DNA from: Babylonia areolata
Taxonomy: Eukaryota > Mollusca > Gastropoda > Neogastropoda > Buccinidae
NCBI RefSeq assembly: GCF_041734735.1
Contig: NC_134878.1
Span: forward strand, 19,492,702-19,556,701
Direction of reading: 5' to 3'
DNA length: 64,000 nucleotides
The notes beneath the pieces were generated by a model, which saw nothing but the letters and a program-made list of their open reading frames with translations, ran no database searches and was not told the origin of the DNA. Below are positions 23,273-34,500 of this stretch, one piece after another. Every line of letters begins with the position of its first letter. Within the stretch, counting starts at the first letter, position 1. Both the position numbers and the translations under genes were made by a program.

Positions 23273-23363
23273 ATTATGGCAAGAATGTTTAGAAGACAGA
23301 CTTGTATTAATAATTACACCTTTAAACCACATGAAATGTCTGTCTTCTAAAAATTGCCGTAAT
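23273..23363. repeat. 91-bp inverted repeat hairpin
   Basis: The arms TTTAGAAGACAGAC and GTCTGTCTTCTAAA are perfect inverses. Outside them ATTATGGCAA pairs with TTGCCGTAAT with one mismatch. The loop is about 36 nt. No coding frame. Confidence 0.85.
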
Positions 23364-26300
23364 TAGTTTTTTGTCTCACAAGACAAAATTACTGTTTATG
23401 AAAAAGGGATATTCCTTAAGTGATAAAAAAACAAACAAAATTATTAAGAACACATCAAGACTATGCAATTCTTGTTTTTTCTTCAAATGTAATGCCTGCA
23501 TTCTCCCTGGTTTTAAATAGTATATGATTTAAAAAAAATGCTATCCTCCACAATAAATGTATCAGCTCTTTACTAAAGTCAAATGAAAAATCCAATCCCT
23601 GGCCACACTTACCTTAATATTTAAAATGTCTCAAAAGTACTTTTGCATTAGATTTTGATTATCTTTTCTATGTCTATTTTCCTTCAAGAAAACCCACAGA
23701 AAGCTGATGAATTGATCACTAGAGGTACTATGCTGTCAACACATAACATAAAAAAGTTAATTGATGATGAAGGTATATTATACATCAGCAAGTTCACAAA
23801 AAACAAAAATCATGTTAGAAGAAACGGTGAACATTTTACAAACAGCTCAGAAGACTTAAACAGTGAACAATGTATAGTGTACAAGCAAATAGTACTGTTT
23901 CTGAAGTCATGGAATGTTAACAGATGTTGATCTCAATCACAACCTTGTGAAACTGCCAACTCCTCAATATTCCTGGACCCCCCATTAAAAAAAAAGAAAA
24001 AAAAAGAAAAGAAAAAGAAGCACTCTATCCACTAGCTCTTTGTGGATTATATTGCATTCATTTCTGTGACACATGATGTATGTTCATTTAAACACAGAAA
24101 ACCTTTGAACAAGTCTAGAAAACCAGTTAAAACCAAACTTTAAAGCCTTGAGAGTGTTCCTTTTCACATTTCAAAGCTTCAAATGTCCCCCCCCCCCTTC
24201 ACCCCGTTCCTTTTTTATTTATTTATTTATTTTTTAAAGGAGTGCTACTCCCTGAAATGGACAAAAAAAGGCATTGCACTGATGTCAGGTATGCCCTATT
24301 TTGTTCTTTCTGTCAACAAGAGTGGGACGAGGAGGTGGGTGGATTGGGAGTTTAGGTCACAAGCTGAATTCAGTACAGCATCCAACTCTTTCTGTTCTTG
24401 GTGCTTTTGGGAGGTGCCAGCAAGTGGGGGAGCAAAATCACAAGGAAGACCAACCTGTCAACCACCATGACTTTCAGATCACTTTATTGTTTGTGTTATG
24501 GGTGGTTGATGGGCATTTAAAAGTGGGTGGAGACATGAGAAGAACTGGTGTGACAACAGTGAATTTTAACCAAAAGAGAGTGCTGATTATTTTTAATATA
24601 TAAATTTCATTTCACTTAAAAAACCCCATTGAATTTGTCCTTTGGAAATGTCACTCCACGCACCCTTCTCACCATTTTCCCACAACAGGAAAAAAAAAAG
24701 CCAATAAAACTAATGAACATAAGCCCTGATCTTTTTTTTTTTTCCAAAATGACACCTTCCCCATCCTATTCTCCAGGAGAGGCCCCCCTCCCCCACTTAA
24801 AAAAAGACAAATCCATGGCAGTGCAAACTCTTTCATTCTCCAACTCTGCAACTTTCAATCTCCAAAAACTTCAAAAGGATATACCTTAGTGGGTCAAATT
24901 CAAACAAATTTTGTTCTTGATAATGGCAAAACTCAGGAAGTGACCTTCCTGCTTATTTGAAATGTTTATGAAGATGACATTTTTATTTCCTATTTATCAC
25001 AGGGTGACATACACTACCAGTAATGAGCAGCAACTTTTGTGTCTGAACAAATAAGGGTTGGAAGACGTTTTGCTTTAAATACAGACTGGGAAAATGTTTT
25101 ACCGCTGAAAATGTAGCAAAACAAGAAGCTACACGAGTTGGAACACATGTGAGCGGCTTTGGAAAGCATGGGCATATATATATATAAACAATGACTGCCA
25201 AATGCTTGGGAAATTTTAAGTACACTGTAGAATGGGGTTTCATGCATGAAAATTAACATTCTCAAAAACATGAGCATGTGGTATAATCTTGACTATTTGT
25301 TTACACAGATGCATTCACACTCAACCATAGGCTGAACTAAATCCAATCGATGTTATGTAACCTCTCAAAAGCTCTTGTATAGCTGGTAGTCCCCCCTAAC
25401 CCTGGTTACAGCACATGGAATGGGTTTGCAGTCACATTCAAGTGCTCTCCTTTGACATTATTTAAGACACAAGCAGATAATATTACCCTTTGGATACTGT
25501 AGTTCACAACTAAATACCAATTCTGGTATATAACTTTTCTTGTGGATGGAAAAAAAAAAGGAAATATGTAAAACATATTACTTTGTCTGCAGACCTAATT
25601 TTTTCCACGTTACTTGGAAAGTTGAGAGTTGGTGGAAAGGGGTGGGTGTGTGGGTTGTGAGAAGAAACAAATGTCCAGGCTCTCAATCAATTTTGTGATT
25701 CCTGTGTTCAAAAGCTTTCAGACTGACAGAAGAAAAAAATGATTAAATTGTCAACCAAACCTCAGACTGGACAGTCCAGTCTAGTTACACACATTACATT
25801 CACACCAACATGTGCTGACAATGGAACTGGCTCTCCATCTCACTTTCCAACTGTACAGGCATACTTCTATTTACAAAAGAATCATATCCAATCACAATTG
25901 ATGAGAAGTGAAAAATAGAAAAATTGACAAAACACTACGATTGATTGGGCTGTAAACAGAACAACAAATCATTGCAGAGATGTGTGTTATCCATATATCC
26001 CACCAGCAACAACATGGGAACAGTACCACTGATCTCTAGATTTGGGTCACTGATGTTTCCTGAAAAGATTTTGAACAAAATCACAACTCTGTTGACTCAC
26101 TACTGAAGTATATTAAATAGTATCACAGATTATACTTCAGAAAGGAAATTTCAAAACATCACAAGAGGAACGCCAATCAGATTCATGACTGATGTGCCCG
26201 TGGACCAGTATCATGCCACAGAAATCCAACAGAATCACAGTTACCAACAGAGTGCTGTTAAAGCTGCTTAAAAAAAAAAAAAAGAAAAAAAAAGAAAAGA

Positions 26301-26947
26301 AAACAAATCAAAGAATGTTGACAAACTGTACCACTGTTTTGAAATGATGTTAAGAAACAGTAGTGATTTCCCTGAAAAAACCCAAAAAAACAACTTTAAC
26401 AAACAGATCCACAAAAACAACACTCTTGGGGAGAGTTGTCTTTCCTGTTCTTTACATGTCATTTTGTCATGAGAGGGGAAAAACAGGTGCTTCACTATGG
26501 CAACATGCACTGCCCATGGACAGCAATGCCACGCTACACACAAATTAACAGTGTGCACTCAGGCACGTGTCCTCTAATACTCTTCAATGCTGCCAAGGGT
26601 GAGAGTGCAGCCTGAACCTTGAAACACACACAGCTGCCCATGGTGAGGACAGACCACAGGTGTCACAGAACTGATGGTTCTCGGCCTTCAGGTCTGGTTC
26701 CTGTCCAGTCTGTTGCTGTGTCTCCTGACTGCCCAATACACTGGTGCTCTCCATGCACTGCAGCTAAAGGGTTTCCCAGCTACAAACTCAGTGAGCTTTT
26801 CTGTGTCATTCAACCTGGCCTCCAGATGGTCTTGTTCAAGTCACCACCTCTGAGAAGAGGATTCTCTTTGGAATGTGGTCATCCTCTATTCACAGCCCTT
26901 GACTTGATGAATGCCAGGAGTTCCTCCTGCCCGTCTCAGGACTTCAG

Positions 26948-27177
26948 TGTTTGTCACATGATCATTCTGTGAGATGGTAATGATCTTACCAAGTGTTTGT
27001 CACATGATCGTTCTGTGAGATGGTAATGATCTTACCAGGTGTTTGTCACATGATCGTTCTGTGAGATGGTAATGATCTTACCAGGTGTTTGTCACATGAT
27101 CATTCTGTGAGATGGTCATGATATTACCAAGTGTTTGTCACATGATCATTCTGTGAGATGGTCATGATCTTACCAAG
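26948..27177. repeat. 46-bp tandem repeat, exactly five units
   Basis: Unit TGTTTGTCACATGATCATTC, TGTGAGATGGTAATGATCTT, ACCAAG. Units differ by only a few bases. In the RPTP 3' flank. Confidence 0.97.
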
Positions 27178-28499
27178 TGACAAAAAAGATGAACTGGTCC
27201 ATTTGCCTTATAGCGAGTCCATGTCTAGCATTTATACAGAAGGTATGACAATAATAGCTCTGTGCACGGGCATCTTTCACCTTCAAGCCCAAAATTGCAC
27301 TTTGTGTATGTGCACTCACAGCAACCATGTACCCAGACACGAGAAAGCAGACAAGCACACCTGGTCACTGATGGGCCAGTAAACTGGGAATGTGAACCAG
27401 ACATGCACAACACAGTGATCTAACCATGTCTGGGCCATGCTGAAGCAGTGACACCTGTCCCTGATTTCATTTTTAACAGAACCTGCACTCACCTTCTCCT
27501 CCTAAAACAGAAACAAGTTGATTCAAACAATTCTATACATGTCAACATTTGCTGTTAAATAAACAGAGAAAACAAAAATAACAGTGAAGCCATATCTTGT
27601 TTACAGCCCAGCCAACCATGCATCAAATGATTCAAAATGTGGATCTGTACTGGTAGAACGTGGAAATGGGAGAAGAGTTTTCCGCAAGAACATACAAAGC
27701 AGTTGCCATGAACCATAAAGATTTGTGCCAAAGAAAGTCCTGCCAAGGGTTAGTATTTGCTGAAAAGACGTGAGTCACATGAATCAAATAAGCCCCAAGT
27801 TCACTCCTGAATCAGCAACACCTGGACTCACACAGACGTCTTGAGCTTCACACAGACATTTGCCAACTCACCGCACAAAAACACCTGGCATTCTTGCTCA
27901 CTCTGTCATTTAGGTGGGCATGCACAATTAAACTGAATCCACTTCTTCCCATTCAATACACACAGTGATCTGCGAAGATTTTCAATAACCTGAGCAGAGG
28001 ATGAATATCAAAACAATGATTCAAATTTCTTGTGCAAAAACAATTTGAGATTCCAGTCTACAGAAAAGGATTTTTTTTTTTCTGAACAAAGATCTGATGA
28101 AGACCCAGACCAGGGCAGAAAAGGATGTATCCGTTTCTTTGAAACGCTTCAGAATTCGGTTTTTGCATTGCATTCTGTCTTGCATTGATTGGTACACAGT
28201 TTTGTCAAAGCTGTGAACAAACAGGATCATGTCTTGTTACAAGACCCAAAAGGCAGACAAAGATCATGCTATGAAAAAACAACAACAACAACAAACAGAA
28301 AGTGAAGGCATCAACAACAACAACAACAACAACAAGAGGTGATAGTTACAAGAAGTGTGCTGTGGTGAAATGAGAGTTCTGTGTAAGTCTGTCATATAAC
28401 TTGCCTCATGGGGAAAGGCATAGACATTCACGAAAGAAAAAGGGAAACAGATTAACATTGCTCATGAATAACCCCCATTTGCCCAGACATCTACCAGCA

Positions 28500-28505
28500 T
28501 TTATT
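28500..28505 (-). terminator. Candidate proximal RPTP poly(A) signal
   Basis: The first AATAAA on the minus strand after the RPTP stop codon at 31054. Its use would put the whole 28.6-30.4 kb minisatellite in the 3' UTR. Confidence 0.3.
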
Positions 28506-28574
28506 GTAATCTGACCAGTTGGTCTGTGTAACAATATCATTAATGCCATCCCTTTAACCAGCCAGAAATAATCT

Positions 28575-30440
28575 CCTGTATTCCCACCAACCTTTTGTAC
28601 CATCATCCCCGGTATACCCACCTACCTATTGTACCATCCCCTGCATTTCAACAAACCTGTTGTATGATCCTCTGTATTCCCACCAGCCAACTGTACCATC
28701 ATCCCCTGTATTCCCACCAAGCTATTGTACCATCATCCCCTGTATTCCCACCAACCTACTGTACCATCATCCCCTGTATTCCCACCAACCTATTGTACCA
28801 CCATCCCCTGTATTCCCACCAACCTATTGTACCATCATCCTCTGTATTCCCACCAACCTATTGTATCATCATCCCATGTATTCCCACCAACCTATTGTAC
28901 CACCATCCCCTGTATTCCCACCAACCTATTGTACCATCATCCCCTGTATTCCCACCAACCTATTGTACCATCATCCCCTGTATTCCCACCAACCTATTGT
29001 ACCATTATCCCCTGTATTCCCACCAACCTATTGTACCATCATCCCCTGTATTCCCACCAACCTATTGTACCACCATCCCCTGTATTCCCACCAACCTACT
29101 GTACCATCCTCTGTATTCCCACCAACCTACTGTACCATCATCCCCTGTATTCCCACCAACCTATTGTACCATCATCCCCTGTATTCCCACCAACCTACTG
29201 TACCATCATCCCCTGTATTCCCACCAACCTACTGTACCATTATCCCCTGTATTCCCACCAACCTACTGTACCATCCTCTGTATTCCCACCAACCTATTGT
29301 ACCACCATCCCCTGTATTCCCACCAACCTATTGTACCACCATCCCCTGTATTCCCACCAACCTACTGTACCATCCTCTGTATTCCCACCAACCTATTGTA
29401 CCATCCCCTGTATTCCCACCAACCTATTGTACCATTATCCCCTGTATTCCCACCAACCTACTGTACCACCATCCCCTGTATTCCCACCAACCTACTGTAC
29501 CATCCTCTGTATTCCCACCAACCTACTGTTCCATTATCCCCTGTATTCCCACCAACCTATTGTACCATCATCCCCTGTATTCCCACCAACCTATTGTACC
29601 ACCATCCCCTGTATTCCCACCAACCTACTGTACCATCCTCTGTATTCCCACCAACCTACTGTTCCATTATCCCCTGTATTCCCACCAACCTATTGTACCA
29701 TCATCCCCTGTATTCCCACCAGCCTGTTGTACTATCATCCCCTGTATTCCCACCAACCTACTGTACCATTATCCCATGTATTCCCACCAACCTACTGTAC
29801 CATCCTCTGTATTCCCACCAACCTATTGTACCACCATCCCCTGTATTCCCACCAACCTATTGTACCACCATCCCCTGTATTCCCACCAACCTACTGTACC
29901 ATCCTCTGTATTCCCACCAACCTATTGTACCATCCCCTGTATTCCCACCAACCTATTGTACCACCATCCCCTGTATTCCCACCAACCTACTGTACCACCA
30001 TCCCCTGTATTCCCACCAACCTACTGTACCATCCTCTGTATTCCCACCAACCTACTGTTCCATTATCCCCTGTATTCCCACCAACCTATTGTACCATCAT
30101 CCCCTGTATTCCCACCAACCTATTGTACCACCATCCCCTGTATTCCCACCAACCTACTGTACCATCCTCTGTATTCCCACCAACCTACTGTTCCATTATC
30201 CCCTGTATTCCCACCAACCTATTGTACCACCATCCCCTGTATTCCCACCAACCTATTGTACCACCATCCCCTGTATTCCCACCAACCTACTGTACCATCC
30301 TCTGTATTCCCACCAACCTATTGTACCATTATCCCCTGTATTCCCACCAACCTATTGTACCATTATCCCCTGTATTCCCACCAGCCTGTTGTACTATCAT
30401 CCCCTGTATTCCCACCAACTTATTGTATCATCCCCTGTAC
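28575..30440. repeat. 34/31-bp minisatellite, about 55 units
   Basis: Units contain CTGTATTCCCACCAACC, then TATTGTACCATCATCCC (34 bp) or a version 3 bp shorter. The variants recur in a fixed order (short CCTCTG, TGTTCCATTATC, TGTACCATCATC, TGTACCACCATC), so a higher-order unit exists. All three + strand frames are open for about 1.8 kb because no unit frame contains a stop. Probably in the RPTP 3' UTR. Confidence 0.97.
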
Positions 30441-31053
30441 CTTACTATGTTTTCCTACAATGTGACTGTGTTAGTAGTCTTTCTTCCCAAATGATTTAAC
30501 TGTATCATCATCCCCTATAACCCCATAAAAAAACAACTGTATCATCATCCCCTATAACCCCATAAAAAACAACTAACTGTACCATAATCAGCAACATTCC
30601 TATCAACCAAACCAAACATCACTATCCTGTTAATCCACCAGTGAATCACCAGGTGATGCGTCCATGGCAATGTGTGCAGCTGACTCTGCCTGATCAGAAT
30701 CAGCCTAGAATTAACCATTCCAACTTGACTGTCTTCAGTGGTCAGAGTCCACCTTTTCGCATCACAGGCAATCATGCTGGGTTGTGGGTATCCTTTCCAT
30801 GTAAAGGCATCCATTCAGGTCAGAAGCTAAAAGCATCTTTTTTTTCCTTCAGGTCAGAAGCCAGCTTTTTCAGGTCTGTGGAAGCTTTTGGAGTCAATCA
30901 TCGGAGAACTTGTCAGCATGAACACCAAGGTGTCAGGTCAAGTTAACGAGTCCAGATGCTCCTCACCTCTGGAACACGCACCAGTCCCCAGAAACTGATA
31001 CTTGGCCTTTAATTTTTCAAGTAAGTTGAAAACCGCCTACATCTCAGCCTTCA

Positions 31054-31563
31054 TCAAGTCTGCCAGAGATGCAGCGAACTTCCCACAGAATGAAAACTAT
31101 CATTTGTGTTCCGTCTCTCCAACTTCTTCTCTGGTTTCTCTGCTCTCTCACACACACACTCCGGCACAGACGCCCGACATGCTATGTGGTTACCCACAAC
31201 TGCAGCGTTTCTGTCTCGGACACACACCCCGCCAATCAAAGGACTCCTGTCCGACATGTGACTGACATGATTGGCGTGCCAGTTTTGCTCCAGCACACGG
31301 TCTTTACTGTGAGCACAGTTTTTGTGGTGGTGGTTGACGTTATTGCTTAGAACCGTGTTGTGGCTGACAGTGTCTGGAGCGAAGGCGTTGGCAATGCTGG
31401 CTGCCATGAAGCCAACAGAGCTGAGCGCCTCATGGGGGTGGGGGCCGGGGCCGGACGACAGACTGTCCGTGGAGGGGAAGGAGCAGCCATCTGCACCCAG
31501 GTGTATGCGGCCAGACAGGTGTGGGGACAGCTGACTGTTGCACGCTGTTAGCCTGGACTGCAC
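31054..31563 (-). CDS. RPTP terminal exon m: low-complexity C-terminal tail
   Basis: Acceptor TGTGAACAG; phase 0 matches exon l. It is open for 169 codons to a stop at 31054. The product is Ser/His/Asn-rich (DSLSSGPGPHPHEA, NNVNHHHKNC) with no domain that I recognise. The in-phase acceptor and long open frame support it, but the tail itself is not conserved to my knowledge. Confidence 0.65.
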   Translation of the reverse strand: MQSRLTACNSQLSPHLSGRIHLGADGCSFPSTDSLSSGPGPHPHEALSSVGFMAASIANAFAPDTVSHNTVLSNNVNHHHKNCAHSKDRVLEQNWHANHVSHMSDRSPLIGGVCVRDRNAAVVGNHIACRASVPECVCERAEKPEKKLERRNTNDSFHSVGSSLHLWQT

Positions 31564-34500
31564 CTGTTCACATTGTACACACTGCTCTGGTAAACGGACA
31601 GCCAGGAAATCTTTACGTTATTTTGGATTTTTTTTTAAAGCACTCTTTTTTTTCTGGAATTAGGAAACAATCATGCAATCTGTTGATACTCACCAATATA
31701 TTTAGTGTAAATGTACTGCAGTCAGAAAAAAATCTAATCATATGCATGAGTGTATTGGAACATGCATTCCCACTCTTTGTGACAAGCGCTTGCTGAAATT
31801 TTGCCATGAGACAGGCTCTAAACTCAGTGGACAAGATTTGTTCCTAATCATATCATTTTGACTGAAAAGAACTCATACCTCTATAATGTCAGTCTTAATA
31901 CTGCACAGTAATTTGAATGTGTCTGTGTGCCATCCGACTACAATTAAAAAGAAACTGATTCAAGACATTTTAATGGAAGGATGATCCATGTAAAAAGAAA
32001 AAAAACCCACATAAAATCCTAGACTGACAGGACAATAAAACAAACCAAATAATAAAAAAAAACCCAACCCAAAACAAACAAGTACATGGCAGCATTTCTC
32101 AAATGGCAGTGCAATACAGTCAAACTTTGACAAATATCTAAAAACAAACAGACAAAAAAACCTTTTGCCAGTGAAATTCATGTATTGCCTCAAGCTTTGG
32201 CCTTCAGGTAATTTAAAAAAAAACAACAACCCCCCACCCCAACTGAATGGCATGCTCAGGAAATGCCCATGTCTTCCTTCTGTTACCACACTGGTATGAA
32301 GCTCTGAAAACTCATGATGGCAACAACGGCAAGCTGCTGGATTCTGTAAAGGTACGATCAGGAAATAACTTTCATGCATTACAACAACACTGTCAGTAAG
32401 ATCTGAAAGATATCACACAAATCATTCATTTCTGTATAAAGAAAGTCTCCAAAGGAACATCATAGCTAGAAACAGCAACAACTTACCACTGACACTGTAG
32501 GTGAAATGATCTGAAGTGACAGAGAAAGGAACAGCTTCCATCCCTCCAGTTCAGTAGATGATAAATAGAAGTAAAACTTTTGCTTCCCAATTATGTGCAG
32601 TAAGGATGAATAACCAAGAAATTTTATTTTCCATTGTGGTACAGTCCATTTCTGATGCCACAACCCTCATACCCCATCCTGCCATGACCCTCATACCCCA
32701 TCCTGCCATGATCCTCATACCCCATCCAGCCATGACCCTCATACCCCATCATACCCCATCCAGCCATGACCCTCATATCCCATCATACCATGACCCTCAT
32801 ACCCCATCCAGCCATGACCCTCATATCCCATCATACCATGACCCTCATATCCCATCATACCCCATCCAGCCATGATCCTCATATCCCATCATACCCCATC
32901 CAGCCATGACCCTCATATCCCATCATACCCCATCCAGCCATGACCCTCATATCCCATCATACCATGACCCTCATACCCCATCATACCATGACCCTCATAC
33001 CCCATCCAGCCATGACCCTCATATCCCATCATACCCTATCCAGCCATGACCCTCATACCCCATCCTGCCATGACCCTCATACCATATCATACCCTATCCA
33101 GCCATGACCCTCATACCTCATCCAGCCATGACCCTCATACCCCATCCTGCCATGACCCTCATACCCCATCCTGCCATGACCCTCATACCCCACCATACCT
33201 CATCCAGCCATGACCCTCATACCCCATTTTATTTCTGATACGTCTTCACAACTGCAAATCCCATTCCTGCTAAGATGAAGAAATCAGATAACAGCTGGAA
33301 AAAAACAACAACAAAGGTCAGATACCCTTTCCACTTGTGTAAAAAAGATCAACCAGAAATTCACATAAAAAAAAAAGGGAGAAGGGGCTGAGAAGAGGGA
33401 GACACAACACACAACAAAATCAAACCCTTAAAAAACCCTCTGGCATTCATGTATTTCTCAGAGAAACTCTTCCTAGTGTTGTGGGCTTTGGACAGAGAAA
33501 ATGCAAGAGGGACAGAAACCAGCAAGCAGCAGCCAGAAACCTCACCTCAGCACTGTCTGGCAGCATGGAATCCATGACCTCATCCAGGGCAGTCTCGAAA
33601 CTCCCAGCCTGGCTGCTGATGCACGACAAACTGTCGTCCGTCGAAAGGCCGTCCGCTGGCTGCTTGGAGGCGTTGCGGTTAGCCAGGTTGTCTCCCTCGG
33701 CTCCCGTGATGACGATCTGTGGCCGCTGGCTGACCGTGGAGCGAATGTAGTCCGTCATGAAGGAGTAGATGTAACGGTACTCGTCCTGACACAGACATTC
33801 CAATGAGTCAGTGATCTCCTTTCAGCGAGTTTACACAGCTGTCACTCTCAACTGCATGTCCCTGACAGTGTCACCAGTCAGTCAGCTCTACCCAGGTAGG
33901 CAGCCTGTGGTGCAAATGTCCCCATGTATGTAAAGCGCTTAGAGCTTGGTCTCTGACAGAGGATATGCACTGTATAAGTATCCACATCAATCAATCAATC
34001 AATCAAACCAGTCTCCTGGTGATCTCAGCGTGGTCTTGTCATCAACAGTCTCTTAAGGTGACTGGTTTTATCTTCACCTATCAGTCTGGTATAAAAAAAA
34101 AATATCCATAAAAAAGCAAACTATTTTCAAAATTGAAAAAAAAAAAAAAAGGATATCAAATAATCAATCAGTCTTGTTTGTTTGCAACAACACATGTCAA
34201 ATCTCCAAACTGTGTGTCTGAACAATGTCAGGAAATCCATGTCCTTAGTTTTATATAAAAAAACAACACACACGCAAACAACAACAAACAAACAAAAAAT
34301 AAACAAACAACCACCAACCTTTTTATAAAATTTCAATATGCAGCATCTGAGCGTTCAGTATTGCCATATGTAACTTTTTTTCTTGGAGCATGTTGACAAA
34401 GTATAAATTCAGCAAAACATTTCAATTTTATACACAAGTTGATAAAGTATAAATTCAGCAAAACATTTAAATTTTACACACACACACACACACACACAGA

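Larger units (their letters stand above)
22955..31053 (-). other. RPTP 3' flank, probably partly 3' UTR
   Basis: No supported gene. Holds the hairpin at 23273, the five-unit repeat at 26948, (CAA)n runs at 28276-28335 and the large minisatellite. A 117-codon frame at 26619-26972 on the + strand lacks any motif. Confidence 0.55.

Noticed and set aside
26619-26972. 117-codon + strand frame
   Set aside because: No domain likeness; it lies in the 3' flank of the minus-strand gene.
26948-27177. CRISPR-like regular repeats
   Set aside because: Units are contiguous with no unique spacers, and the genome is animal.
28595-30499. 634-, 601- and 589-codon frames on the + strand
   Set aside because: They are the three frames of the 34/31-bp minisatellite, which has no stop in any frame. 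The products are pure repeats of the same short strings, and the nearest gene is on the other strand.
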